This document shows positions 10,488 through 20,897 of a stretch of 23,338 bases of DNA, one piece after another (the stretch's first letter is position 1; each line of letters begins with the position of its first letter). Made by a program: the position numbers and the translations under genes. The notes under the pieces were generated by a model. That model worked only from the letters and a program-made list of their open reading frames with translations, ran no database searches and was not told where the DNA came from. The DNA is taken from NCBI GenBank assembly GCA_001931875.2, contig MSJH02000738.1, positions 1 through 23,338 on the forward strand, written 5' to 3'. The stretch comes from Byssochlamys sp. IMV 00236 (Eukaryota > Ascomycota > Eurotiomycetes > Eurotiales > Thermoascaceae).

Positions 10488-11666
10488 ATGGAGGAAAGGA
10501 TGTTGTATATACGCTCACAAGGAAAGACATTGAGACGGTACATGTCAACATTTCATTCGTTTATAATGGTAAAGTCAATGTTCACCATTAACTTATTCAT
10601 ATTCACTTTTTATACAAGTTTATTGGACTCTTTATTATATCAATCGGTAGAAAATAGAAAATGAGAGAACCTTGGATTATTTATTTATTTATTTATTTTA
10701 AGGCGCCTATCACATCAATTCAACAATAAGTCTAACAATATCTCTATTTTTCTTGGTTTTGGGCGGAATGATGACAATCACAAGTTTCATTGGATTGTTT
10801 GGGGCACAACTTGAGCATACAGGATTTTTAAATACATATAATGGTCTTCATGCTATTATACTCGTATTTGAATTAGGTATATTATTATTACTATTATATT
10901 TATATTCATCTAATGTTTTTTAAATAGTAATCATTTCGATTGTATACAACTATAGATCACAAATAGTAAGTCATTTTGATAGTAGTAAAGTTTAAGCATA
11001 CAAGAAATAGAACTCAGTTGATATCAAAATATATTTTATACAGCTTGACCCTTATGCAAGTATACTGTGGGATTTCTTCATTGAGCATGATCCTCAATTT
11101 ATTATGAATACAGAACAATTGTAAGTTTAACAAGAGAAAAAAAAAAAAAAAGTCATGATATTGATCATTTATTATTGTTGTCAGACTACATTGCTGTGGA
11201 TATCAATCTATCACAGATCGTGCCTTACCTGCAAACTGTTCTCTTTCACTCAATACAAATATAGGATGCAAATATTCCATCATATCACTCATAAAGAGAT
11301 GGCATCAATGGATCATTCTCATCCTCATATTTCTACTCATTCTTCAGGTAATACCTTATAAAATGATTATTTAAACTTACCATCCTGTAGTCTACCATCC
11401 TCGTGCTATCCATAGTGCTTGATATAATAGTAGAACGCCAGATACGTGAAGAAGAGAGATATTTGACTTTACTCAAACAAAGTAACCACAACTACTGGCT
11501 TGGTCACCATAGTAACCATGAAGGACCAAGTACAAATAGTGGATATTTTGGTCGTCATAGAGCTAGCCTTCATACCCAAAAGAGCAATAATAGCAGTACA
11601 TTTATACCAAAATACGGTAGCACGCCTTCTACGTCTTCAGCTACCTTTTATCAAGTTCATTCTTAA
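10488..11666 (+). CDS. tetraspanin-like four-pass membrane protein
   Basis: Seven exons: 10488-10568, 10619-10646 (28 nt), 10703-10876, 10928-10965, 11044-11120, 11185-11347, 11391-11666; 278 aa. Every junction is GT-AG and phases agree. Joining turns scattered short frames into a tetraspanin layout: TM1 (HSFIMFIGLFIISIGAY), TM2 with FFLVLGGMM and FIGLFGA, TM3 (HAIILVFELVIISIVYNY), a large extracellular loop, TM4 (WIILILIFLLILQ into VLSIVLDIIV) and a cytosolic tail of ~85 residues rich in S, H, N and T. The loop carries the diagnostic CCG (C136, C137, G138) plus C151 in PANC and C161, enough for two disulfides. Tetraspanins organise membrane microdomains; fungal Pls1/Tsp types act in hyphal and infection-structure growth. 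The first extracellular loop is unusually short. The first two junctions are the least certain. Confidence 0.78.
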
Positions 11667-11817
11667 TCTAACAAAATGCTGTCTACTTCACCACTCACAA
11701 ACTTTAAACTCCTAATCATCGTTTTTTTAATTTTTTGTATGTGTTTCAAAACCTTTCTCTCTCTTTTTAATATCTTTACAAATACCCCGTTTTACAACAA
11801 CAACAACAACAACAAAA

Positions 11818-12597
11818 ATGTCGGTTTACTTAGGTCCCTACAGCTCTTGGGCCTTGACTACAGTTTCTTTTCTTACTATTGTTGGGCTTTATATGCTCTT
11901 CACAGGCTCAGGTGAACAATTCAATGTCGGTAAATTACTTCAAGAAACTTCCCCTTATGCTTGGGCCATGACCGGTATGGGTCTCTGTATCGGTCTTTCT
12001 GTCACTGGCGCAGCTTGGTAAATATTATATATGTAATATACAAGTATATCTTACGCGCGTCTCGTTTTCTATTATAAAGGGGTATCTTTGTTACAGGTTC
12101 AGCGCTTTTAGGTGGTGCAGTCAAGACACCTCGTATTCAATCTCGAAACTTGATTTCCATTATTTTCTGTGAAGTTGTCGCCATTTATGGTGTCATTATG
12201 GCTATTGTTTATTCTGCTAAATTAAGCGATGTACCTGCCGAGAGATTATACTCTACTTCCAACTATTTCACTGGTAAAAAAAAAAAAAAAAAAAAAAAAA
12301 AACAAACTTATTTATATATTAGGTCATGCTATCTTTTGGGGTGGTTTAACCGTTGGTGTCTGTAACCTGCTATGTGGTCTTTCTGTAGGCGTAACAGGAT
12401 CAAGCGCCGCCTTGGCTGATGCACAGAACCCAGAACTGTTTGTCAAGGTCTTGGTCGTTGAAATCTTTGGTTCCGTTCTTGGTCTCTTTGGACTTATCGT
12501 TGGCTTATTGACCGTAAGTTTAATATATATTCAATGGTAAATCAACTCACCCTTCCCTTTTTATCATTAGACTGGCAAAGCTGCTGATTTCCGCTAA
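11818..12597 (+). CDS. VMA16: V-type ATPase proteolipid subunit c'' (Vma16-like)
   Basis: Four exons: 11818-12017, 12080-12273, 12323-12513, 12571-12597 (27 nt); 203 aa. It belongs to the proteolipid ring of the vacuolar proton pump, which carries H+ across vacuole, Golgi and endosome membranes. Several hydrophobic helices are visible. Signatures: [38 protein letters not shown] followed by E98 in CEVVAIYG (the membrane carboxylate used for proton transport in c''), and a second half [19 protein letters not shown] with [19 protein letters not shown]. The sequence ends TGKAADFR. The distinctive [10 protein letters not shown] segment and an extra N-terminal helix separate it from subunits c and c'. 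A CAA-rich leader directly precedes the ATG. Intron 2 has 27 A right after its GT. It converges on the HECT ligase gene with 142 nt between stops. Confidence 0.96.
12276..12302. repeat. A27 homopolymer at a splice donor
   Basis: The second intron of the V-ATPase gene (12274-12322, 49 nt) begins GT and then runs through 27 consecutive A, leaving only about 20 nt for branch site and acceptor. The tract is likely length-variable or a sequencing-error hotspot. Confidence 0.9.
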
Positions 12598-12739
12598 GAT
12601 ATTTTATATAATAAAACGATTTCTCTTTATTATTCATACATCCATAATGGAATGGGGGTAACAGTGGGGGATGCCCTTTAAATTATTAGAGCAAAAAGAG
12701 AATTTGTACAAGAAAACACACACATACACATATATAAAA

Positions 12740-15700
12740 CTATACAAGACCAAATCCTTTGGTGTTTTCAATAGCAGTAATCAGTCTATCTCGTAATTTT
12801 GATCGACAAGAATACTCTGGTAACAAAAGTCTACTGAAGCATGTAAGTGCAGTAGGTAATCTATTGAATATTAGAGATGATGTTTAAAGACTATGATTAT
12901 ACACGTACCTATCACTATCAGGACCATTTCTTTGGATATAGAATGTCAATTCTTTTAGTCCGCCAACAGGCACTCGATCACTTGCTGTCACAAATAAGAG
13001 CAGTTGTCTCTTTTGCTCAGCAGTAAGATCATGATGAACCACAGACCAAAACTGCCTGATGGTTGGGTGATCTGCCGTATATTCGTCATATTCAGCAACA
13101 GCCTCCAGTTCAGACATGTTGAGTTCAATCGCATCGGGTCCTTGTCGCTGGCCACAGGCGACCATCTCTAATTCCTCTGCTGTACAGAGATAAAGTGCTC
13201 GACTTCCTATCACGCTCCACATGCCACGACGTAATGCCAGTATTTGTTCTCTTTGCGCAGTGTACATAAAATATGTGCAATAATCCTTCACATAGGCTTC
13301 TCTATTCGCATTCGTCACGGGCACCACTGGATCATCTGGATGACGCATGAGTGATTGAGTGATGACGCCACGACCAAAGACTTCATATGATATCTCATAG
13401 TCTCGGCAAAAAATGTCTTCGACATCGCCATCTTGCCACTCGAGTAACTGTCGTAACCCTTGTCCCAAAGTAGGCCAGCCTTCTTCAAGGTCCTCAAGAG
13501 TAAATAACTGTTGTTGACGTTCAGCCAAGGCATCCACCAAGGCTTCACTTGGCATCACGAGCACTTTCCAAAACACCCTTGGGAACTGCAAATTCATCAT
13601 GACACCATTATAGATCGATAGACCCATCATGACACCTACGAGCTCATACATGCGAATGTCTGGGTTAACCACTGGCCGTATCCAGCACAGTCGAGTGGAT
13701 TCGTCCTGGCAAAAGAGACCAAGCTCGGGAGAGATAAGTTTTTCAAAGAGCACGCCAAAGAATTCCTTTTGAACACCTCCTTGATCCATCCCTTCTTCAC
13801 CGCCTTCGACAAACTTGATTTTCAGGGGTTTCTTCAAATCGCTCCATTTGCGCGATACTTGTTGGAGCGTGTCTTCAACAAAGGACTCTCGACGAATTTC
13901 GAGAAGCAAGTAAGGACAAGTAGCGCTTCGTAGGTTTGTTTCAAGATCCTTGAGCATACTCGGTGCTTCTGAAAGAAGCTTCTGTGCGTGGACAACAAGG
14001 GTATGATTCACACAAGCATCTTCATATTCCAATGACATCTGAGACATGGCATCCATGAGAACAATCTTGCGCTTAATAGAAGGGGGCAGTAAGAAGGGAT
14101 AAGCAAACCAAGAGAATTGGTATTCGTTTTCTAACGGATAAGGTAATAAGATAGAAGACGTGGTCATGAATAGCCGTGAGCGACGCTGATGACTTCCGCC
14201 TTCTCGAGAGAACAGATGCCTTCCTTCACCGTGCAGTAAAACTCGTTTCCAAATGCGGTATTCATTCTTGATGTTCAGTTTCTTGGCAATGGCTAGATTA
14301 TAAAATACATCAGGCGACACAATAGGATGGCTAGGCGCCTTCATATTAGCTTGGTCTATAAACCCATGTGAATACATTTGTTTTGTATAGAATACTATTG
14401 ACTTACACATGAGCTCTAAACACTTCAATGTCATTACAACCGTGTCTTCCGATCCATGTTTATACGGACCCGTATGAAAATGATCAGATAGATATTGATG
14501 TAAATCTTGCACCATCCATGTCATTCGAGCAGGGTCCAGATTAGAAAACATGTTTTGCATCATGTCTCGTAATACTGATCGCTTGTTTCGGGCTATCTTG
14601 CTCAAGACTTGAATGTATTTCTGCATCAGCATGACATGGCTCGTAAATGCCTCCACAGGCCCTTTATTCCAGCAAAAGATCCATTCCAAGACGGCCATCA
14701 GCGAGCGACACCACTCGACCATGATACGCACATGATCGCCTTCTATGTCCTCCAAAGCTTCAATTTCGTCCAAAGCACCCACATTCAAGAGGATACGATC
14801 AAGTAGTGTCTCTAGACTGTCTGAGATAGATTCCATAAGGCGTAATTGCCTAGGATTTTTAGCTTTTGGGTTATCTTGATAAATGACCAATTGAAAGAAT
14901 TGATTGAGATCATCTAAATCGATCAATGGCACTCGATGAAGACTGCATATATCAGTAAAAGCGGTTAAAGAAAGAAAACTTTCACCAATCGCTTCCCAGC
15001 TTTGGAAGACGGAGCGGCACCATTTTTCCATTTGCTGTTCGGTGATGGTACGTGCGACGATGTACTGGTGTAAATATTGAGTGGCTGTGTCTAATTGTAC
15101 GGATATAGGTGTGATATCAAGAAGCATGCCTCGATTATTAATGCTACTGTTGATAGTGAAGCAATCATTAGACGATAAGCTGCTACGATCACTGTCGATT
15201 TGATAATAACTTTCATCATCTTCACTTGACTCGGCATCGATAGCGTCTTGCTCTTCTTGTTGTTGTTCAATCTTTTTAGAATAACTAAAAAGCTCCCAAA
15301 AATCTGTTGCCCAGTGCTTCTTGGGTGCTAACGATGCTTTTGTCCTTTTGCTGCCCTTTTTATTGTTTTCTAATAGATTTGAAAACGATGTAGAGCTGAA
15401 AAGAGACTGTAAGAATGACTTGGGTGCATGTTTATCCTGTTGTCTTGTGGTATTTTTTTCTGGAAGTGATATCTTTTTCTTTGTTGACTGTTTAGTTGTC
15501 GTGCACAGCCTTGATTCTGGCATAGATGCAAGTTGGATTGCCATAATGAAGGCTGCTTGAGGTTGTAAATTAAGTATACCACCTTTATGGTTTCTATTTT
15601 AGTGGTCTGCGACTATAGTTTCCTTTTTTAATATTGTATTTACCTCGACCTGATGCACAAAACTTGTTTCGACAATCTCTTTGTTGACAACCAACGGTCA

Positions 15701-16121
15701 ATTGCTTAAAATACTCTTCAATCCTGTCTTCGTAGTCGTTTTTTGCTTCTTTTAATTTTTCTTTTCTGTAAAGCTTATTTTGTTTGTATCTTCCAAGTTT
15801 TGTTGGTGTCGGTAATGTCGCAGCAGTTGTTGTTGTTGTTGTTGTTGTTGTTGTAGACACGGCCGTATTGTTGTTACTGTTATGGCTCACTAAGTGAGTC
15901 TTTAAGGGAAACGAGTGGCTCTTTAAGCAAGGTTGTTCTTTCATAGGTCGAACCATATCACCTGATGAGGATGTCCTACGTTTATTCTCGACATCAACCA
16001 CCACTGTATCACTGCTTCTAAAATAATAGTCGTTTGGCTCTTGCTGTGGTGATTGGTTGTTGGAAGAAGACGGTGTATAGATGAACGAACTTGTCCTGGT
16101 ATCTAAGCAACGGGAGGACAT
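12740..16121 (-). CDS. AZUL-HECT E3 ubiquitin ligase (UBE3A-like)
   Basis: Four exons in coding order: 16121-15644, 15552-14407, 14355-12909, 12860-12740; about 1063 aa. HECT ligases accept ubiquitin from an E2 on a cysteine and pass it to substrates. The N-terminus is Ser/Thr-rich with a threonine run. Residues ~130-180 form the AZUL zinc domain: YFKQLTVGCQQRDC...FCAS gives C145, C150 and C155 in C-x4-C-x4-C spacing. The fourth ligand, C176 (PESRLC), comes only after the first splice. The HECT domain fills the last ~350 residues with KIKFVEGGEEGMDQGGVQKE and ends LPTALTCFSRLLLPEYS, placing the catalytic C1031 33 residues from the end, in the last 121-nt exon. Intron 2 (14406-14356) is 51 nt and has no stop, so a single-ORF reading retains 17 false residues. 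Intron 1 has two possible acceptors. Substrates are unknown. Confidence 0.9.
15826..15854. repeat. triplet repeat encoding a threonine tract
   Basis: GTT repeat on the plus strand reads ACA/ACN on the coding minus strand and gives about ten consecutive threonines in the N-terminal linker of the AZUL-HECT ligase. Confidence 0.85.
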
Positions 16122-16901
16122 GTGTTCTTATTTTTTTATTTTATTGTGTGTCTGTTTACAAGAAAGAAAGAAAGAAAATGAAAAAGAATAGAGCCCAAAA
16201 AAAAAAAAGAAAATGCGTTTTCCTGTTTTAGGAAAAGATGAGCCTATTTACCAATGAAAATTTAAGCTGTCTTACTTAAAAATACAGTTTAATGCGACAT
16301 GCTAAATTGAAAAATGACCATCTTCTCCTCTTCTCTTTCATTACTCCTTATTATCTCTCTCTCTCTCTCTTTGAATAATAATAATAATAATAATAGTATT
16401 ATAGTATTAATGTTACATAGAAAAAACAAGTGATATTAGTGAGTCAGTTGATTTTATTAGCATTGTGAAATAGGTTTTACTATTATTTCACTTTTATATT
16501 CACACATTTATTGTTCTTTATTTTATAAAGACGTAATTGACTTAATTAAAAAGGCTGCAATAATAACAATAATACGAAAAAAGATAAAAAGTGTTACTCT
16601 ACTGTTATTATTATTAGTGAAACAACGAGGTACTTAATAAATACCTTGTCATATAAAACAATAAGACCATATATTAAACTCATGATAATAATAACAAACG
16701 CTCTTACGAAAGAGAGAGAGAGAGAAAGAGCAACAGGAAGTGTGAACAATGGTATTAGACAGTGTCTCACAAAGCCAGTGTTGCCAAGGGAACCAAGGAT
16801 AGTAGATTATGACGGCTGTATATTACTTGAAATTATATGATAGATTGTCAATAAAAGCATCGTTTGTTGTGTATTTGATCACCTGTAGCTCATGAAACTT
16901 G

Positions 16902-17161
16902 CTATTCAACAAAGAAAGAGCGAGCTGAGAGACAAACACTGTCTGTTTCTACTTTATGAATCCACAGCTCTGGAAAAGATTGTACAAGCCGCTCAAGCTT
17001 TACATATATGTAAAATGTAAAACCAGCCAATGTAGCCATAAGCCGATAATTGGCCGTAAAGGTTAGTCTTGGACTATCTGTTCCACTAGTATATATTTAA
17101 GCCAAGTTGTAAATGATCACTTACAATAGCTAGAAGGTACATTACTATCAATAGACCTTTG
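16902..17161 (-). other. possible terminal exons of an unrecognised gene or pseudogene
   Basis: On the minus strand a frame closed by TAG at 16902-16904 reads SPRLTFTANYRLMATLAGF and, further on, YVKLERLVQSFPELWIHKVE. Its base composition is less AT-rich than its surroundings. A 47-nt GTAAGT...ACAG intron (17124-17078) would join it in phase to a 37-nt exon (17161-17125) that follows a TAG acceptor. Upstream to about 17570 there are more open but frame-conflicting stretches. The opposite strand also has a 42-codon ORF (16892-17020). No family is recognised. It may be a real intron-rich gene, a decayed gene, or chance. Confidence 0.25.
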
Positions 17162-17924
17162 CTATTAGTGATATTACAATACGTTGAAGCATATTCTGTT
17201 TGATATTGTTAAGATAAAGTATATTGATAGCAGTAATGCACTATTGTATATGACTAACGGTCAATTGTACCTTGCTTGAAATTGTGTGTATGTTACATAA
17301 AGGGAGGTTATTTAGTAATCTTGGATCTACAGAATGATTGTGAACGAGATAATAAAGCGGCTGCTTTCCCTTTTTAATATGATTGTTTGTCGATCTTTTT
17401 TGTATGTAATTTGTATTAAAAAGATGATAGTTGTCTCTTTAAGCTTTAGTCAATATTTCATGTTTAACCACATACATCTAGCCAGTAATAAAATTTCGCC
17501 TAATAATAGCAAGAGCTCTATACATATATACTACGCGTTGAAGGTTCTTCTTTATTCAACTTGAGACATACTTGTTGAATTCTGTCTTTCTAGTGTCTCT
17601 TCCCCCCCTTCAATTTCCCTTTCTCCTCTTTCTCCCCTTCTTACCTTTTTACTTTCTTTTTTTTTTACTGTTCTTCATCCACCTCCCTTTTGTTTCCCTT
17701 TCTCATCCCCTAAAGAGTTATATATAGTCTCTCTTTTTTATTCTCCTTAATGATACGATTGGGCAGAAACAATAAACAAACCCATTTTTGGTATGTTATT
17801 TGTCAAAAGTAAAATAAAAGAATGCTGTAGCTTTTAATACAAATATGAATTTATCTATCTTTGTAACATTACAAATACATACACATGTCGATTCATGTTT
17901 AGTAAGGGAGAAACATATATTCTT

Positions 17925-17947
17925 TCTCTCTCTTTCTCTCTCTCTCT
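17925..17947. repeat. CT-rich microsatellite
   Basis: CTCTCTCTTTCTCTCTCTCT-type tract upstream of the Pumilio gene; part of a broadly pyrimidine-rich region that continues at 18157-18235. Confidence 0.7.
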
Positions 17948-18306
17948 TTCTTGTTATTTTGCAGAGAAAAATAAACAAGGAGAAGGGGGGGAGATAAGTA
18001 TTCTTTTTTGCTGAATAAATTCCACTCTATTTGATGTCCGCATTTTGTATGCATTTTGTTATTAACCCCTTAAATCATAAATGTGTGTATATATGTGTGT
18101 GTATATATAAATGTAGGTGTGTGTATGTATTTGGATATAAAAAATAACCCAACCTTTTTCTTTCTTTTTCTTTCTTTCTCTCTTTCTTTTTTCTCTCTCT
18201 CTTTCTTTAATTATTCTCTCCTTTTCTCTTTCTTTGCGCGAATACAATAATAATACACAAAAAGAGAGAAAAAAAAAAGGTAAAATAACACAACAACGGC
18301 ATAACA

Positions 18307-20588
18307 ATGAAAACGTCATCAAGCAATTGTGATAAATGCACCCACGAAGATATTCATTTTAAAAGTATGCTGGATCAAGACCTTGATAATCAAATTGCAA
18401 CATTAAATAGCTTGACTATACAGGACCACGCTATGCTCGATACGTATGTATTATATAAGGAGAAACAGTTGTCAAATATACAAGCATTAACATCATTTTA
18501 AAAATAGGAGATCGATAGGCAGTCCATTATTCCCCGAGAACACAGCATTTACTCCTCAATTATCAGATATTCATCTCTTAAGAAATAACACAGGTAAATA
18601 TTTACATGTAAAAAGAATCTCTTTGTTTACATAACAAAAAAAAAGGCCGTAGTACAACACCAGACATATTAATGCGACACCCACTACAACATGATGAAGT
18701 AACTCGTCAATTGATTAGACGTGAAAGTTATCCTAATCTTGTAAGTGTATCTATTTACAGTCATTCATCTTACTCATTCTATGTCAGAATACTACATACG
18801 CTCAGCAAAGTTATCATGCTTATTCTTCTCCTTACTGGAATGATATGCAATATCCACAAGAAACGAATGATGCTCCCTTTATGCGAAAATATTCTATGGA
18901 TACTTTGAAAAGGCTAGATATATTCAGCAAATCATCTACCACAGCATCATCCATCAACCGATTGACGCCCTCTTACTCCAACCCTGACTTTACAGCTTCA
19001 AGGCGAATTGGAAGCTTAGATTCAGGTACTACAAGAGCACCTTTGTTAAAGTACAGCATGTTGAATGTAGACTACGCCTCAAATCATTCTTCTTCTACTA
19101 CCACATCATCTTCAACGACAACATCGAATAGCTTACTGGCTCCTCACTTCATGAGACCTACTAGCAGTCGTCCTCCTTCTCCCACGGGTTCTAGAAAGAA
19201 TTCGATTACGCACCTGGGGCAAGGAGTAGTGCAAAGAAGAGCAAGCTCAAATAGTATCATTGAAGAAAAATTTGCATCCATGTGTTTAGAAGATATGAAG
19301 GAAGACTTTTATTTACTCTGTAAAGATCAATATGGTTGTCGATTCCTGCAAAAGAAACTAGAAGAACAAGACTTTGAGCAAAGAGAGATCATATTTGCCC
19401 AAGTGTTTCCTCATTTTGTTGAACTGATGACCAGTAAAGCAAAAATATGCAAAAGGATTCCCACTTTCTCATCTCCTTTTTTTTTTTTTATATATATATA
19501 GACCCCTTTGGAAATTACTTGTGTCAAAAGATGTTAGAGCACTGTACAGATATTCAAAGAACTATGCTTGTTGAACAAGTATCAAAATCAATTCAAGATA
19601 TCTCATTGAATATGCACGGTACACGAGCAGTGCAAAGAATGATTGAACTCATCAGTTTGGATGAACAGGTAAGGAGTCATCTTTTTTTTTTTTTTAATTT
19701 ACATGACAATAAGCTCCTTAAACTTAATAATCATGTATAGATCCAAGAAACTGTTAGAGCATTATCACCTATTGTGGTTATGTTGATCAAGGATATCAAT
19801 GGAAACCATGTTATTCAGAAATGTTTGCATCGATTTACGAGCAAGGATAAACAATTTATTTATGACGCTGTCAGTCAAAATTGCGTGGAAGTAGCCACTC
19901 ATAGACATGGTTGCTGTGTATTGCAAAGATGCATCGACTTCTCTGCTATTCATCAGACAGTAAGCGAATAATAATCTATTCATAAGTTGTGTTTATTTAT
20001 TTTATGTGTATATAGAAACAACTAGTCAATGAGATTATTGCTCATGCTCTAACATTAGTACAGGATCCTTATGGTAACTATGTCGTCCAATATGTACTAG
20101 AGTTGGGTGATGCCAGCTTTTCCGATCAGCTGATTCGTCAGTTCATTGGACACCTTAGCAGGTTATCTGTACAGAAATATAGTTCCAATGTGATGGAAAA
20201 GGTATATACATTTATAATCTTTTTGATTGTTTGTTTGTTAATCAAAATGCTTCAGTGTATCCGTGTTGCTGAGGACAACACTCGCCATGACTTAATTCGA
20301 GAAATGATGAACCAAGACCAACTTGAAAGATTATTAAAGGACTCTTATGCAAATTACGTAGTTCAAACCGCGCTTGACTATGCTGATGATAAACAGCATC
20401 AACAATTAGCCGAATGCGTTCGTCCTTTACTGTCTTGTATTCGAAATACATCTTATTGCAAACGTATCCAAGGAAAACTAAATAGACAGCAACAGTCCAA
20501 GCAATATAACAACGCTGGTCTCTTGGGCTATTCTCTTGGCTTTCATCCCTTGATGACTTCATTTTCTAATTTTCCTCCAAACCCATAA
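18307..20588 (+). CDS. Pumilio-family RNA-binding protein, Puf4 type
   Basis: Eight exons: 18307-18443, 18508-18593, 18646-18740, 18788-19433, 19502-19668, 19741-19959, 20016-20201, 20256-20588; 622 aa. PUF proteins bind 3' UTR UGUA elements in the cytoplasm and control mRNA decay and translation. The N-terminal 250 residues are Ser/Thr-rich and disordered-looking. Eight repeats follow, with base-reading residues: R1 C290/R291/Q294, R2 N326/Y327/Q330, R3 T362/R363/Q366, R4 N399/H400/Q403, R5 C435/C436/Q439, R6 N471/Y472/Q475, R7 S507/N508/E511, R8 N545/Y546/Q549. Under the PUF code these read 5'-UGUA then U/A-rich bases. The CKDQYGCRFLQ first repeat and HRHGCCVLQRC fifth repeat resemble yeast Puf4. 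The N-terminal acceptors at 18646 (A-rich) and 18788 are less certain than the repeat region; an alternative at 18749 is also in frame. Confidence 0.93.
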
Positions 20589-20656
20589 TTATGTAAAACA
20601 GTGATCTCAATATATACACATACAAACATACTCATATCAGTAACAATCTCTTTTAC

Positions 20657-20684
20657 GCACACACACACACGCACACACACGCAC
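20657..20684. repeat. (CA)n microsatellite
   Basis: CA dinucleotide repeat interrupted by CG, in the presumed 3' UTR of the Pumilio gene. Confidence 0.85.
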
Positions 20685-20700
20685 AATACAAAGCAATATA

Positions 20701-20709
20701 TGTACAATA
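20701..20709 (+). promoter_or_regulatory. candidate Puf4-type binding site in the Pumilio 3' UTR
   Basis: TGTACAATA lies 113 nt after the stop codon. It fits the nine-base element UGUAHAHUA reported for yeast Puf4 (H = A, C or U) and the UGUA core predicted from this protein's own repeats. Whether it lies inside the mature mRNA depends on the unmapped poly(A) site. Confidence 0.45.
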
Positions 20710-20897
20710 TCTCCCTTCCTCTTTCTCTCACACATATTTCTTGTACGTTAATAACTCAGCTTGACGCACGCTTACGTTACAACCTTTTCTTTATTTTCCA
20801 CTCTCTTTTTTTATTATCATTTTTCTTTTAATTCAATAAATAAATAATGTGTTGCGTCTTTCAATAAACAAAACTTGTTCCTTGTTACCAAGTCTTT

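Larger units (their letters stand above)
16122..18306. other. 2.2-kb gap between the HECT and Pumilio genes
   Basis: The largest gap in the window. 16122-16640 is AT-rich with CT (about 16353-16371) and TAA (about 16373-16397) microsatellites and is probably HECT promoter. 16900-17570 holds short protein-like frames on the minus strand (listed separately). 17590-18300 is strongly pyrimidine-rich on the plus strand with CT, TG and TA repeats and looks like promoter and leader of the Pumilio gene at 18307. No tRNA or rRNA was recognised. Confidence 0.5.
20589..20897. other. shared 3' region between the Pumilio and F-box genes
   Basis: No gene. Presumed 3' UTRs of the two convergent genes, with a (CA)n run at 20657-20684, several AATAAA-like signals near 20834-20870 and a UGUACAAUA element at 20701. 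Confidence 0.6.

Noticed and set aside
12884..12908. C-terminus DRYVYNHSL of the HECT ORF
   Set aside because: It is intron read-through; a real HECT end with the catalytic cysteine lies in the next exon (12860-12740).
15594..16121. Separate 175-aa gene upstream of the HECT ORF
   Set aside because: Its last residues are intron read-through; the zinc motif and phase show it is the first exon of the HECT ligase.
18062..18322. Minus-strand ORF rich in K, R and E before the Pumilio gene
   Set aside because: Pure translation of CT, TA and TG microsatellites on the opposite strand.
18749..18787. Extra 13 codons (SFILLILCQ...) at the start of Pumilio exon 4
   Set aside because: In frame after an alternative TTTACAG acceptor, but the hydrophobic stretch is out of place; the TGTCAG acceptor at 18787 gives a polar linker consistent with the rest.
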